From NCBI GenBank assembly GCA_016800925.1, contig JABCPU010000338.1:1-64000 (forward strand): a DNA stretch of 64,000 nucleotides, given 5' to 3'. Under the pieces are notes generated by a model. The model was not told the origin of the DNA. It worked only from the letters and a program-made list of their open reading frames with translations, and made no database searches. The stretch is from Suillus spraguei. Taxonomy: Eukaryota; Basidiomycota; Agaricomycetes; Boletales; Suillaceae. Position 1 is the first letter of the stretch. Every line of letters starts with the position of its first letter. Made by a program: the position numbers and the translations under genes. This document shows positions 33,561-46,620 of the stretch, one piece after another.

Positions 33561-35450
33561 ACACTGGAGTACTACGCCAGATTGAACGAAGATGCAAGTG
33601 TAAATGTACGCTTATTTAGATCATGCTGTGATGACACTTGGGACTTCACTGATGGGAAATGAAATTAGTGGCTCTTCATCGCGACTGTCATTCAGATTTC
33701 ATCAGGAAGCAAAGGAGTATGGAATGGGCAGCGACCCTTCCACTAAACATGATTGTAGAGTTGAGGGAGGCTGGTATTGTTAAACTGCAGTCTGTCCGAA
33801 GGCTGGCAGCATTTAATCAATGTTTTCAGCTGAGTACCTCGTCAGCACCATTGTGTGATAGTACTGTGATGCCAGAGAAACGCATTAGTTTTCTGAGCAA
33901 GTTCATCTAAAGAAGGGCTAGCACTAGCAGCTGAGTGAGCTAAAGTACCAACTCAGAGTATTGAATCATGCCATCCATGCTGCTAGTCTGTCATGAAGTT
34001 ATGTAAGACATGCTGACACGTGCAAGTCAGAATAAAGTTAACATGTTTCTGATGGGGCCAGATTCACAAAAAGAATTCATAGAAATGAACACTCGATGAC
34101 TCAATGTGAATGAACAATAAATTTGAAGGGGCCATCGTCTCATTGGTACGTCCATCCACTAAAATTAAAATCAGCCTTGGGTAACCATGACGATAAAAAC
34201 CACATACAATTCAAACAGTTGCATCATCTGAAGCTACAAGGTCAGACCAAGTGGTATTGAGCAGCCAAATACTTACCCAAGCCATAACTATTTCCTTCTC
34301 CATACGAATATATTGCAGCTTGAGGGATCCTGTTTGCCCAGATTTTGAATGTATCGCATCATGTATGATCTGGTACAATGTGACAATCCTATTTTATATG
34401 CTTGAATGCATTGCAAATGAAGAGTTCTCAGATCGATTACCTTTGCTTCGCATCATAAGGCTCCTCAAAAGCCAGAAAGGTAATTTGAACATGCGCCTCC
34501 ACTTATGAACAAAGTGACACAATCCAGGTATTGCCAGCTAGGAGGCAAAGTACCTTGTTTTCCCAGAGTCTACAACTCTGGCTAGTGCATCGAGGGATCC
34601 ATCATCATTCAATTTCTGGGGTCAATATCAGCAACATGATTGTACCAAGGAAAACAGTCTAGCACACCAGTCTCGAACTCTCCCCTGCCGCTAATGCATA
34701 CAAGTCCGATGCCAGAATCTTCTATGAGCCTGATTGTGTGTCGTGACATGGCACCTTAACTGTTTTCGGCAATGCAGCTGGCACTAGTGATATCTGCACC
34801 TCCATTGTTCTCAGGTGTTGTTCTTTGATAAGATTTATGGTCTGCGTCAGGTGGTGTAAAAAAAACCCATATATGCATTGACAAAACCAGCAGGGTTGAA
34901 CTTTGGTAGACAAACCGGAATCCATGGTGCAGATGTAGGCGAATTCATAATAGATGGGGAATAAACAGTATTGACGAGAATTTGTAGATCTGTGACAAGT
35001 ATATATGAAGGTAGGACCTTATATTAAAGAGAGGGCACGTACCAGCAGGGTGTATTGAATGTTTTTTTTAGGTCGCACTAATGTTATGACCTGACCCCAT
35101 GCACATAAAATAGTGTAGAGGGTGTCCTGGAACCAAACTCCCATTAAAACTTCGATTTTTCACGTGAAGCGGAACATTTGCCTTCATCTTTGAGATTGAT
35201 ACCAGTACTTCGGCAACACGCCCTTGCAATATTTGGTCCAACTGTAGACAATTCAAGGAAGAAGTCAAGGTCAAGTTCCATTTGACCTGTTTTTTGAGCA
35301 AGATTAAAAAAAACTTTGATTCCGACGGCAAATGGAAGTGGATCCAATACATTGGTTTGGTACTCCAGTAATGAACTGCAGTGATATCCGTGGTCCTGAT
35401 GTCCTGCCACAGGTCATCAACACAGGCAGATACTACAAGCCCACAATCCA
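33561..35450. other. About 1.9 kb of unrecognised, partly coding-like sequence
   Basis: Two stretches look like old coding sequence: 33659-33910 (plus, 83 codons) and minus-strand 34600-34900 (AMSRHTIRLIEDSGIGLVCI, then RGEFETGVLDCFPWYNHV). Minus 35068-35451 reads TDITAVHYWSTKPMYWIHFH in one frame and LDLDFFLELSTVGPNIAR in another. I do not recognise these proteins. Confidence 0.4.
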
Positions 35451-35454
35451 CCTC

Positions 35455-37466
35455 ATCATCCAGCCACCCTCAGACTAACATGCTTACTGCGACCGCAGGC
35501 AGAACATTACAAGTGAGCGTACTGGTGTAAAGATACAACCTAGCTTGGGCTGTAGATAAACCACTGCCTAAACTAGTATGTTAGTCTTGCGCTCCGTCTA
35601 GTCTGCTTCACTTGTAAGAACAAGAGCGTTCAATCCTAAAGGGGGATGCCTATTTAGTATGGTCAAGTTCTTGTCTAACTTATTCTTATTTGCGAAACAA
35701 GCGTCTGAGTCAGCGGTAAGTTGCCGCGGTCAGCGATGATACCGCCAGAACTAGTGTCATGCGCTGCGGTGCTACCGTCGTCGAGATAAGGTCAGTAACA
35801 GTTGCATCTAGCGAGTGATGTCGAGTGGTGGTCTCAGCAGTAGTGGTAAGGTTGCGAGTGGTGCAAAGAAACAGTAAAGAAGTCCACGGTACTTTCAGTG
35901 GTAAAGTAGCGGAGTGTGAGAAGTTCAGTCAAAAATAACAATCAAAAGTCCAGCGGTATGCTGGCGGTAACGGAGAACGAGCGTGATGTATTAACGAGCG
36001 ATAAGGGAACTTTAAAGACTATGTCCACTACTGAGTTGATCCAGAGCTAGACAATAATCCTGACGTATAGTACGTGTGATGGTGTAAAATCAGGTGCTCT
36101 ATCGTGTGGGGTACGCGGTGCTTATATCCTAATTCGTATGTACTCAGAATACTCTAGGCGAGATTAGTAGCGCTGGAGTGTAGTAACCGCCATAAGTAAA
36201 CATAGCGTGAGGCGCTGCGGCACGAGGCAACATGTAATAAGGCTTGCCGTGGAATCAGTGATAACAAACAGGAAACAAACTATGCACCAAATGGAGCTAT
36301 GCGGACGTGGCAAGGACATGGAAGGACATCGGTTCGTGGAACGTGGTGCGGCAGTCGGTATGTTGTGCATTAAGCGTGGGATGCCGCCGGTTACTGCTAA
36401 AGGGGTAAGAAGGCCATGGACTAGTGGTAACTCCTGTAGACATGAGACGAGTGTCAAAATATGGGGTTTTAAGCCCAGCACCAATATGTTCGTTACACCG
36501 GTCTTGTCAATGCAGATGACAAAGGAATTGCCCATCGTCTCATAAGAGCCTAAGACTGGCACCAGGAGGTTTTCTGCCATCATCCTTTTGGTGGAGAATG
36601 CTAAAGACAGAGTCACAGTCAATGTAAGTCCTACTTTTTGCCGATCATTTATCGAGCCAATGACAACCTGTGAAAAATTAAACATTGAATGAAAAAGGAA
36701 GCGTAGCTAACTTACCATGATGAGCACTGCAATCATAATGGTAACACCTTCCACCCAATCCACTGGGGGTTGGCCGGCAGGCTAAGGCGTCCCAAGATCT
36801 TGAAACAATTGCTGCAATAGACAAAAAACACAAGTAGAGTGAAGTTTGAGTTGGACAGATTTAGTAGATAAACTTTATCTTGCAAGGCAAGCCACATGAG
36901 AGCAAGTAGACTTTGGCTGATTCGATGGGGAAGAACATCATTGACTCCAAATGAAGGTCGTCGGCAACTTCAACCTCAGCGTGACCTTGTGGTGCGGGGA
37001 CGTCAGACTAAGGTTCGCAGTTATGCCTTCAAGAAGCGCCTACTCCGGCACATGATCTGTTGTCTGGAGTGTCAACTGGTGTTAAACCCCAAGAACGATC
37101 AGTTCCTAAGCCATCAAGAGGGCCGTCAATACCCCCCAATGCCTTGAGGGTATCAAGATTCTTCAGGTCCAGAGAACTAGCCAATTTGGTGGGTCCAAAT
37201 TTGAATGGACGGAGATTGACCAAGCCATCTTGGACAAGTTTAATCTTGGGGACATCACTGTTGACTTGAAGTAAAAGGTGGCTGTCAGAAGGATTTTCAT
37301 AACCATTAGTATTGGGTGAAGGAGTTGTTGTGACGTGATTTTCAATGGAAAAATCAGATTTAGCAGGCTTAGAACCGGAGAGTATGGAGGTCATGTCTAC
37401 ACGGATGTGGGTGGGAGAATGCATCGTGCTAGATGGGGGTTCTAGGTATAAATTGAGGGATGACAA
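35455..37466 (-). pseudogene. PMC1-type Ca2+-transporting P-type ATPase fragment, interrupted in the phosphorylation site
   Basis: On the minus strand the N-terminal exon (37466-37029) reads FKFGPTKLASSLDLKNLDTL and KALGGIDGPLDGLGTD, typical of fungal vacuolar/plasma-membrane Ca2+ pumps. Next come SFGVNDVLPHRISQSLLALM and WLALQDKV, an intron, then PPVDWVEGVTIMIAVLIM (membrane segment), a 45-50 bp intron and [11 protein letters not shown]. The sequence then jumps to [19 protein letters not shown] and [18 protein letters not shown], so the actuator domain (over 200 residues) is deleted. The solo LTR at 35526-36497 sits inside the phosphorylated DKTGT motif; on the far side LT and NVLPAVAV follow before homology ends. 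Intact pumps expel cytosolic Ca2+. This is a dead, truncated copy. Confidence 0.85.
35526..36497 (+). repeat. Family A solo LTR (972 bp, TSD CTGG/CCGG)
   Basis: It begins TGTAAAGATACAACC and ends TTCGTTACA, flanked by CTGG (35522-35525) and CCGG (36498-36501), one transition apart. It is closely similar over its whole length to the copy at 3935-4891; most differences are C/T or G/A at CpG sites. Confidence 0.92.
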
Positions 37467-37956
37467 AGCAGCAGGTGGGAACAGGAAGTAAAGAGAATGC
37501 AGTGAGGACGCAGATGGCGGTTGTGAGAAAGGGATGTGGGGCTAAGCTGCTCAACATCATATGCAATGAGGAGAGCACAGGAGGAGAGCGTGTGGTTGAT
37601 GATACAGGAAATGACTACGTGGTTGATGGTGTCATAGTTCCTGCGCTTGCTAGGGCTGGCACGTCTTACACAGATGAATTGTCAGCAAAGCAAGAATATG
37701 CCAGAAAGGAATTTAAACTCACAAGTAATGTTAATTAACAAGTCGGCGCTTCAGAGCCTGTGTACATTTTCCCGGTCCCAAGGACAACTAAGAAAACAAC
37801 ACTGCTCTTGGCGGGCAAAAAATGCCAAAAGATGCCAGGGTACTAAGAGTCAAAGACTCTTACTGCTGGAGAAATATGTGCATTACTTGTAGAATATGAG
37901 ACACGAGAGGTTTGGTCTAGGTGTAAGACAGGATTATGAGTATTCCTAGAGCGACA
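37467..37956. other. Spacer with an unrecognised plus-strand frame
   Basis: A 92-codon plus-strand frame (37460-37738) overlaps the start of the ATPase fragment. It has no motif I recognise and no matching neighbour. The rest shows no feature. Confidence 0.35.
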
Positions 37957-37960
37957 CCGG

Positions 37961-38397
37961 TGTAATTACATGTTGCCTCGTGCTGCAGCGCCTCGCACTA
38001 TGTTCACTTATGGTGGTTACTACACTCCAGCACTACTGATCTCGCCTAGAGTATTCTGAGTACATACAATTTAGGATATAAGCACCACGTACCCCGCATG
38101 ATACAGTACCTGATTTTACACCATTGCACGTACTATAGGTCAGGATTATTGTCTAGCTCTGGATCAACCCATGACACTAGTTCCAGTGGTATCATTGCTG
38201 ACTGCGGCAACTTACTGCTGACCACGATGCTTGTTTCGCACATAAGTTAGGCTCGAACTAGACCATACTAATAGGCATCCCCTTTAGGGTTGAACGCTCT
38301 TGTTCTTGCAAGTGAATCAGACTAGACGGAGTACAAGACTAACATACTAGTTTAGGCAGTGGTTTATCTACAGGCCAAGCTAGGTTGTATCTATACA
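37961..38397 (-). repeat. Family A LTR, minus, internally deleted (437 bp, TSD CCGG)
   Basis: Plus-strand ends are TGTAATTACATGTTGCC and TTGTATCTATACA, with identical CCGG at 37957-37960 and 38398-38401. Compared with the full copies, the terminal TGTAA is joined directly to the ATTACATGTTGCC segment, so about 250 bp are missing near the 3' end in LTR orientation, and another block is missing further in. Confidence 0.85.
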
Positions 38398-38401
38398 CCG
38401 G

Positions 38402-39030
38402 GTAGATCAATCTCTAGTGGTGGAGATCTGTGCGTGACCCAGAGTCCATGCCGAGGTGCACATGGAAGATCACCATCGAAACCTGGCCCAACCTCACTAA
38501 AACACTGTCGCTATTCAGTGTTTGTGGCCAACGCAAGTAGAAATCTGTTCTCCCCTGTGGGTGAAGACGATTAGGATTAGAATCTATTCCGAGGAATAGA
38601 CATTTTGGCTGGAAGTGGTGAAGAGCTCAATGGTAGCATGGAGAGCATAATGGTGTGAATGGACACCCGAAGCGGCCAGGGTGGTTGGAAAGCAGATAGC
38701 AGACGCAGGTATTGTCAAGTTTGGATCGATGGGAGATTCGGATAGATGTGACGTTTCTTTTATGTCCTTTATTTTATTTGGTTCTTAACGAATAAACAAA
38801 CAAAAAATCCAGGATTTGCAGTGCACTAGTACTAGTATGTAAAGAGGATTCGTGTACACATCAATCACACTATGATGTTACTTGTTACATAGTTTCCACA
38901 TTGTCGATGGGGCCTAACTTTCTATGACAGTCTGTCATGGAACCAGTGTAGATGTGTGCCAGAAGTATAATAGTCATGGCAAGGGACCGTTTACAATTAA
39001 GCTGCCCCTGGGCTGGGCCAGATATCAGTA
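38402..39030. other. No gene seen
   Basis: About 630 bases without a recognisable reading frame or repeat apart from AT-rich stretches near 38760-38820. Confidence 0.5.
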
Positions 39031-39245
39031 GCTACCATTCTAGGCATGTGCTGAGTTTCAAAAAGTTCTTTGATGACTCTGTTGTCAATTCTAAAATGTC
39101 GCTTTATCAGTACCAAAATTACTGCATAAAATTGCTTAAACAGTAAGTAGGCATGTGCTGAAACTGAAAGGGTTGTCTCAAAAAAAAAACACAGTCCTAT
39201 GGGTGCTTGTGATTTTCTGGAAATCTTTGCCATTGCCGCAACTGA
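39031..39245 (-). repeat. Repeated exon-like block, third location
   Basis: On the minus strand an 84-codon open frame (39251-38997) starts at MGSVAAMAKISRKSQAPIGL and ends with IKELFETQHMPRMVATDI, matching the blocks at 28.6 and 33.5 kb. The segment between the two peptide motifs contains an intron-like stretch (GTACTGATAAAGCG...TTTTAG) that is also present at 28.6 kb. A run of ten A at 39180 interrupts it. Confidence 0.5.
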
Positions 39246-39547
39246 CCCCATTTTCTCTTTGTCCAGGTAAATATCTTAATGGCTCATTGTGCTTGTCATG
39301 ACCGTGGCCGTGACTATCGCCTATGTCAATCTCACATCAACGACAACAGTAGACACCAATCTCTTACCCAACAATCACCTACTGTGAGTAGTGTGCTCGT
39401 GATCATTTTTATACTGATGTTGTCATCACCTGCCCTTGGTAGAGTAAGCACCTCTCCATCAAAGGCTGCGCCGGGCGAGGAAAATATTTAGAAGTAGTAG
39501 CACCAATAACATAACCGGCAACCTCCGGGTTGAGTAATATGCCTGGT

Positions 39548-41240
39548 TAAGTAATAATTGTCAGACTTACAGTCACAGAATATAAAATAAAACTAACCAC
39601 AAATCTGAGTGTTTTCAATTTCTCTCCAAAGTGTTGTGCAAACATTCCTGAGAACATACAGCTGACACAGAATATAATGGATCCCTTTAAAATAGATTCT
39701 GCTACCATTCCTGTGCCTACACCTTGGACAGCAAGGAAACCGGCATCTATAGCCATGATAACCCCTGCCTGCCACAGGTAAATGAGTTCTCATTCTCTAC
39801 CCTAGTAATATATCACTCACCAAAGTTATTTGCGCTGTAATCTGTGTGTTAAAGTCATCAACAAAGTTCTTGATGTCGAAGGAATTGACAAGGCCGTCAA
39901 CATAAATTTGGTTGAGGTGTTTTCGAACCAACATGGGAAGGCACAACATGGCTAGTGTGGTTATGAAGCGAAAGGGCTCTTTCTTTCTATGCCTGAGGCC
40001 TGTTGAATAGGACCATAAAAGACGGGCTTCAGGTTTTCCATAATAGTCAAGGTATTGGTGGTGACCTGCATTATCTAGTCAGCAACAATATCTGATGGAG
40101 AGTCGCTTAACACACGTAGCATATGGCATAGTCTACCTGATGATAAAAATATAAGTATCCATGCTATCTTACTTTCAAAACAATTTCTCACCAAATAGTG
40201 TGACACCTGGTTCTGTTATATATTCATCAGAACCTGTAAGATCATCTACACTTCCATCACAAGGATGCCATAAAGGGGCAATGCAAGACATACCTAGACT
40301 TGCCAGTCTAGCAATGATTTTCTCTGTTGCTTCCTTGGTAGAGAATATGGTAGCGGAAGTGGAGTTTTCCAAAGTTAATGCATCTGCACTTCATTTAGAT
40401 CATTCTATACAGCACTAGAATGTAATAGAATATACCTGCATGGAACCAATCAAGTTCAGCTCGGAGCTTTCTTACAAGGCAGGGATCCAGCTTAAAGTTG
40501 CGGGGAAAGAATTCTATGTGTTTCCTGTCAAGCAGTTTGTTTGAATCATTCCCTTATGTTAATATCAACAGCCACTCACCAAAACTGGGCTTCAAGTTCA
40601 AGTCCTGAATAACAATCTAATCTACAGATCATGGCACTAAAATGTAACGCACTTTTATGGTTCCATTCCCTAGTGAAATCACATTCTCTAAAGAGATGGA
40701 TTCCATCCAAGGGATCCAGCCAACCAATGATGTGTGTATCTGGTGCCACCAGGTAGTACAGATAGACATCGCCAGCTACATTCCGAGTCCTAGCCAGCTC
40801 AGCAACTATGATGAGATCACCCTTTACCTTGCCTCTTGTGGACTTCACCCACACCTCAAAGTTGTCCAACTGAAATTTTGAACAATTTCTCACATTCAAT
40901 CCTGTGTACGTTTTCTATTGCAGCGAAATGGGGATACTGCTAACATCCACCCAACCACCACTCACCCGTGTCTGATTGTAATAATAAGCAGCTCCAGATG
41001 AATGAATGTGCTCCTCCCATTCCCCATATACATTGTGCCTGTTAATGTTGGGTTAGTGTGACCAATGGTTAGTGAGAAAGTGTATAGACCTAAAGTCATC
41101 AAATTGCATTTCCTCTATCAGGAAATCAGGAATTGGTGGTGGCGCCCTGGTAAAATTAGATGTTACTTGAAAGAAAATAATGATGAATACTCACTGTTTT
41201 CCCTTTGGGGTGTACCGTCCTAGTTGTGTCAGCCATGCAG
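39548..41240 (-). pseudogene. WW-like domain plus membrane protein, Agaricomycete-specific family
   Basis: Minus-strand exons: a start MADTTRTVHPKGKT, an intron, APPPIPDFLIEEMQFDDF, then a WW-like unit (WEEHIHSSGAAYYYNQTR). Then DNFEVWVKSTRGKVKGDL and VYLYYLVAPDTHIIGWLD, YSGLELEAQFW, KHIEFFPRNFKLDPCLVRK, an inner region, HHQYLDYYGKPEARLLW, FITTLAMLCLPMLVRKHLNQ, ITAQITL, an intron, and hydrophobic helices GVIMAIDAGFLAVQG and GSIIFCVSCMFSGMFAQHFG. I recognise this layout as a multicopy family of mushroom fungi with predicted membrane segments at the C-terminus. Its function is unknown. At least one TGA and several frame changes indicate decay, though some may be introns I placed wrongly. Confidence 0.55.
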
Positions 41241-44200
41241 GGGTACTGCGATCAAGGGGAATCATACTTATTCTGCTTGAATCAAATTATGGGCCAAGGG
41301 TACAAGAAATTCAACTTACCAGATCTGATGTTATTCTCAGATATGAGAGAAAATGATAGAATGATGAATTGGGATGAGTGTCGAGATAAGATGATCTTAC
41401 TGGTAGTTTTCAGCCATTCAGAGAAGCTTGCGCCTCAGTTACTTACCTAATACAATCTGATGTTACCTACAACCATACGACAGTGAACACAGGCTATTTT
41501 TGCAGGATGCAACATCAGGTTGGATACTCGAGCTCATTTGTATTTGGAATTCGGAAAGTTAAGTATGAAAAAGATCATATCTCCTGTGCAGTAATCTAGT
41601 GAAGGTCATGCCCTTAAAATTGTTACATTGGCGGTCTTTCTTTAGCAACTCTGTGCCAACGGAAATATGAATATGGTTCGTAATGTTGATCTATTTAATA
41701 TTGATATATATTGAGCTTCCACTGTTAGCAGTGGTAGATGAATATATCAAGAACCTTGTTGAGTTGCCATCTGCACTTGCATTTGCACCGTTTGACTTGG
41801 CCCTTCATATCATTTCCCATCCTCATGCTGTCATCCGCAAGTATGCACTGTATTTTATGCTTTCAGCAACCCACATCACGCAATCCAGGACTTCGGCAAT
41901 AAGGTCAAGATGACAAAAGTGAGATAGTAAGGCATGAGGCAAACTGGGATAAGAAAGAGATTCAGGTGCTCGAAGGGATCCGGGATAGTTTGAATGGTGC
42001 TTCCATGATCCCATACTTGATGTTACTTTTTTCACAGCAAGTTGTCAGACAGTGCAAATATTTCACGAGAAAATCAAGGCGAAGCGGAAAGAGCTACTAG
42101 TACAGCCGTGAATGCGGCAGTTGTTTTATCTCACCACTGTGATGATGTACACTGCTAAAGTTGGCATGAGGAACCCAACAGTATGTACTATCAACTGCTC
42201 ATCAGCGCACCAGCAGTCTCTTGATTATCTATTTCATTCTCTGATTGTACATGTGCATGCATCTGTTTTATCGTCTATCGTAGCTTCCTACAACCGAAAA
42301 ATTGTCTCCATGTTTAGAAATAGTTGATTAATGCGACCTTTCAACGCTTTGACACACTATTCTCCTTGGTGGTTGACTTCCAACCCGCCGAATGGTTTAA
42401 CTCCCCTGGAAAATGACTGTGGGCCCTTGCCTCGTCCTTACTATTAATACAGTTTGCCTCCTGCTTCTTTGTGGCACCGGACTTGGCTGCGAATAGCAGA
42501 CGCTTGGCTTTGTCATTCGTGGGCCATCCAAGGTCTATGTTTTTCAGGCAAGCACAAATTGTCGAAGGGAACCAAGAAGAGCTTTTAAGTTTGTCGAGCT
42601 TCTTGTTATACTGCCCGACATTAAGGTGAGTAAGGAGATCGACCCAGAATGGCCATAACAAATCTGCGATGGACTTGGTCCTTTCGAAGTGAAGAAATTC
42701 TTCTTAGGATGGAGGTTCCTGGTGACGAACAGCAAACGGAACATTGATCTCTCTCAGAAGACCAAGGAGAGGTGAACCAGTTGAAAATTTGACCAACTCA
42801 GATGGGAGATATGTGTTCCTTGCTAGACAACCACTTCAACACACCATTCTTCTCGCATACTTCATCAAAGGTCAATTGAAGATAGGCAGTGTCCTCGTGA
42901 ACAGTCAGATTGCTTGCACAGTAGCGTATTGACGTCCATGTCAGTACATGAAGGACTCGAGGTCGTCTTCAAACTCCTGGTGCTTCGTTGAATCAAGCAA
43001 TAGTGCCGCTGACATGAATTGCCATGTGTCCTATAGCAACCATAGATTTACAAAAAGAAAAATGGTAAGAACGTCACTGACTGTCCGGCCATGGCGTTCC
43101 TTTTGGATGATGCCACTCTTCCAACACAAATCCCAATCCAGTGAATGGTTTGATCATGAAAAAAGGAAAAGGAAATGTCTACTATGCATCAAACTGATAA
43201 TCGTTTTGGTGAGTGGGTTTTACTTGCCACTGTTGACAAGGCTGGTGTCCAGCTGTGAACTCCTGCAACAAGGGTCTTTTCCACCTTGTGCAGGCATATA
43301 ATTTAAACCACCATACACGGGTGACTGCTGTTCTCGCTGATTAGGCTGGATGGTGAGGCCGTTTTGTGAGTTAGATATAGAGTTATCTGCAAGCCTCAGA
43401 CACGTCGTTGAAGTACAATCTGATTTGATTGTACAGGGAACCAGTAAACAAATGCATCACGTACTCATACTGTAAATTATCTACTTATATAGTATGTCTG
43501 CCAGCAGTAAAACTATGCTGCCGATGTGCGTGCCATCTTTCCCGAAGGTTCCCGACAAGTGTCGAGCTCGTACCTCGACCCCTGATATTCCAACAAGATA
43601 GACCATAAATATTATGATATACAGTAAAGTAGCTCATCACTTGTTGTACGTGCACGATGTCAGTCACACAAGGACTTTATTTTTCTGCCTTGCAATTACT
43701 ATGTTATGGCAGAATGCAAGCAGCCAAGATAGTAGCCAAATCAGGACAGGTTTAAGGTCCGAATTTATGAGAGGACGGCCGTAAGGTCAAGTTCGACATA
43801 TAGTTTTTAGAGTTCACCAGGCCTCCGTGGGCGTGGAGATGTTCACCAGTGAATGTTTGCCGACTTTGGCGAGGCAGAACACTGCTTCAAATATCCTCCA
43901 ATACCAAGAATGGTGACCTACTCATGGCAGTTACGACATGCACTGCCAGTTTTGATATGCACTAGTACTTGGAAGTTTCATCATTTTAATTTACTGATCA
44001 GTGATTCATGAACTTGGCAAGTTCACTGCTGGCACAAGTTGACAAAAATCCTACTCCCTAGGCTGCCTTCACTATTATACGTTGAAGACTTCAAGGTTAT
44101 AGTCTACTGATACCACAGCTGTATAGCCAAGCTAATTCTCACTCACAGTTCACTCAATAGCACAGTACCCCATTTAAATCTCCACATATACCAAAATTGG

Positions 44201-44400
44201 CAAGTAACATCTGTACCAGGCATTTCCCACCATCATTTAATCGCTGTCTTGGTCCGACTCCATGCCAAAGTCGCATGCCATTTGCAGGAAAAGGTCTTGA
44301 AATCTGAGATTTGACTGATGTGAGCCCTTTCAAAGTCCAATGGCTATTTACCGCTTATGCACTCACAGCTGCCCTCCCCAACCAACACCCCAAGTTAAGC
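41241..44400. other. About 3.1 kb with no recognised gene
   Basis: Only short frames are present. The best is minus 42341-42661 (106 codons; includes WPFWVDLLTHLNVGQYNKKL and IDLGWPTNDKAKR), extended on the same strand to 42744 in another frame. It may be a remnant of a gene, but I do not recognise it. No repeat shared with the rest of the window was noticed here. Confidence 0.45.
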
Positions 44401-44401
44401 T

Positions 44402-46620
44402 ATGAATTTATCCACTTCTTCAAATCCATACGAAGTTCCATGTCTAGTACCTCAGGATTGTATTGCATGTCACAGACCCAACATCCCTAGCTCTCCTCCA
44501 TGCTCTACTCCACTTTCTTCTCCAAGCTTATCCCCTACTAGAGCATCGGGTATTGATAACTCATATTATGATATTCTGATGTACACTGATTCACTTATAC
44601 ACTAGTGAGAACAGAGAGCACGGCAGAGACAGATGATGACTCTGTTTTCTCTTTGACTCCTAATTCTCAACGTACAGGCAGCATTGAGCGCATCATTGAT
44701 ACCTCTGTTGGGACTGGGTCGCTGACTCCAAGCTGCCAGTCTCCAAAGCAACGTCACACAAGCAGTCCTCCTTTTCATCCATATCGCCAGCCATCCTCTG
44801 TTCAAGAGCGGCATATTTTTCATTCTATGTTTTGAACAGATGATGATTTACCAGAAACCATGACGAGTAAGGTAGGTAGGCCCTCCCTTTTCGAGAACAC
44901 ACATATGTAGCTCATTATATGCACCATATTTCCAGACTGAAGATATTGGAGATATCCTCTTGCAGCATATGGACGATCTTGGCCCTCATGGTTTCTACCT
45001 TATTGTGCACTACAAAAAGGCTGTTTGTGAGTGCCAATGTATGCGCCTCTATACTACATATTGGGAAGCCAAGGAAAATAACAGACATGGCACCCTCCTT
45101 CATTTTCTCTACCAGGACACGGGAAATCAGTTCATTTGAGCAGAACAACAATTGCGAGCATTACTGAACAAGGCTCTTGAGAAGCATTCACAGGTTGCTA
45201 TTGCCTCAGATGCCAAATTCCTCACTGCAGTCTGCAACCGCAACAAGGCATATCTCCATCGGACCGATATTCAACTGGATCGGATGAAAGATCATATCAA
45301 GAGGTCCCAGCTGTTCGGGTCATCTGTTGATGACTCAGGCCAGAAATCAGATGTTGCTGGAGACTTTGTGGCTAGTCAGTGTGCTTCTATTAGTAATAGT
45401 ATTTTATTGACAAATTCTATTAGCACACTCACCAATAATAATTCATGCATAGAAATCATGTACACTATCGCAATCAGTCAGCCTGGGTCCTTATCTTATG
45501 TAGTCTACGTCTGCTGTTGTTCCATTACTGTAGTAGGCGAATGATGATTGAACTGATAGGGTACCGGACAGACTTGATCACTAGCTGGTGATAATTATTT
45601 AATGTTATAGATTTCATAACACTGCGTACGTGCCAATTTTCAACAATGCCAGCATGTTGCAATGGCTGGGTAGTCCTACATATTCTCCAATGGAAGCTGG
45701 AACAACGAAACTTCTCCAAGTATGTGATAGGTGGTTTTCTGTGCTAACCGAGGCACGAGGCTAGCGCAGAAGTTAGTCTATGCATGAGTAAGCAATGTGG
45801 TGCAGGGTTCCTTGTATCTTACCAAGTCAGTCATGTGTCAGTTGTATAGCGCAGTTGACCTGCACATCCATTTCTCTCTGCTTTTCTCATTTTTTCACAA
45901 ACTTTGAGCCTTCAGACCATGCCACTCATAGCTGAAGACTCCAACCTTGCTGTTATTCCAGACTTTAGAACAGAAGAACAGGCCGCAGCTTGGGCTCATC
46001 TCACCAATGATACAATTTATGATGACCAAGCAGCTGAACTTCTAGCTAACCTTTGGGCTGCCAGGCTTGAAGAAGAGAGATGTACAGCTGAAGCAAACTG
46101 CCTGAAGAGCGAAAGAAGAATAAGTCCAAATATGCTCCAGTATGAGATGCTGATATACCTTCCAACCCTGTCATCCTCCCTTGCAAATATGCAGTTCGCA
46201 GCAGCGATAAAGGTATGTACCTTGTTCCTTTAATCAATGCTTCTGCTTGCTCACAAAATTAGCTCTCATTCACCTTCCCCCTCCCTCTTCCTACCCCAAC
46301 CTTACCACTCCATTTGGCAATACGTCTAAACAAACCCCCCCAGGCAACATGTCCCACATGGCTTGGACTGGCTTTCATCATGCACTGCCCACCTTTTCCA
46401 TGTGCCACCCCACTTGTGGCATATCACATGCCAAATTGACACTCCCTGTCGCACTACATCTGTCAGCCCCATGCTACAGTCTCCTCAGCACCTGGCACAG
46501 CCAGACCCCAGAGCCATTGTGCTACCAGTGGGCAGAAATGCTTGCCCTCACTGCCCAGCAATGTCAGACCAAGCAAAAGGGCAAAACCCTCCTGGCCTGG
46601 CTCCTGCCTTGAACCACTTC
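44402..46620 (+). pseudogene. Gag-like or element-associated gene with short introns
   Basis: Plus-strand pieces: a Ser/Pro-rich start (44402-44605), RTESTAETDDDSVFSLTPNS to 44835, an intron (GTAGGT...TTTCCAG, about 60 bp), TEDIGDILLQHMDDLGPHGF to EAKENNRHGTLLHFLYQDTG, a TGA, and then a coiled region (LLNKALEKHSQVAIASDAKF). At 45919-46230 MPLIAEDSNLAVIPDF, EEQAAAWAHLT and ERRKKKSKYAPV-like ERKKNKSKYAPV, then DADIPSNPVILPCKYAVRS. The KKNKSKYAPV...Y(A)...DKG block resembles gag-like proteins common in mushroom retroelements. At 46363-46620 a frame with ACPHCPAMSDQAKG follows. Stops and frame changes show that it is not intact. Confidence 0.45.
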
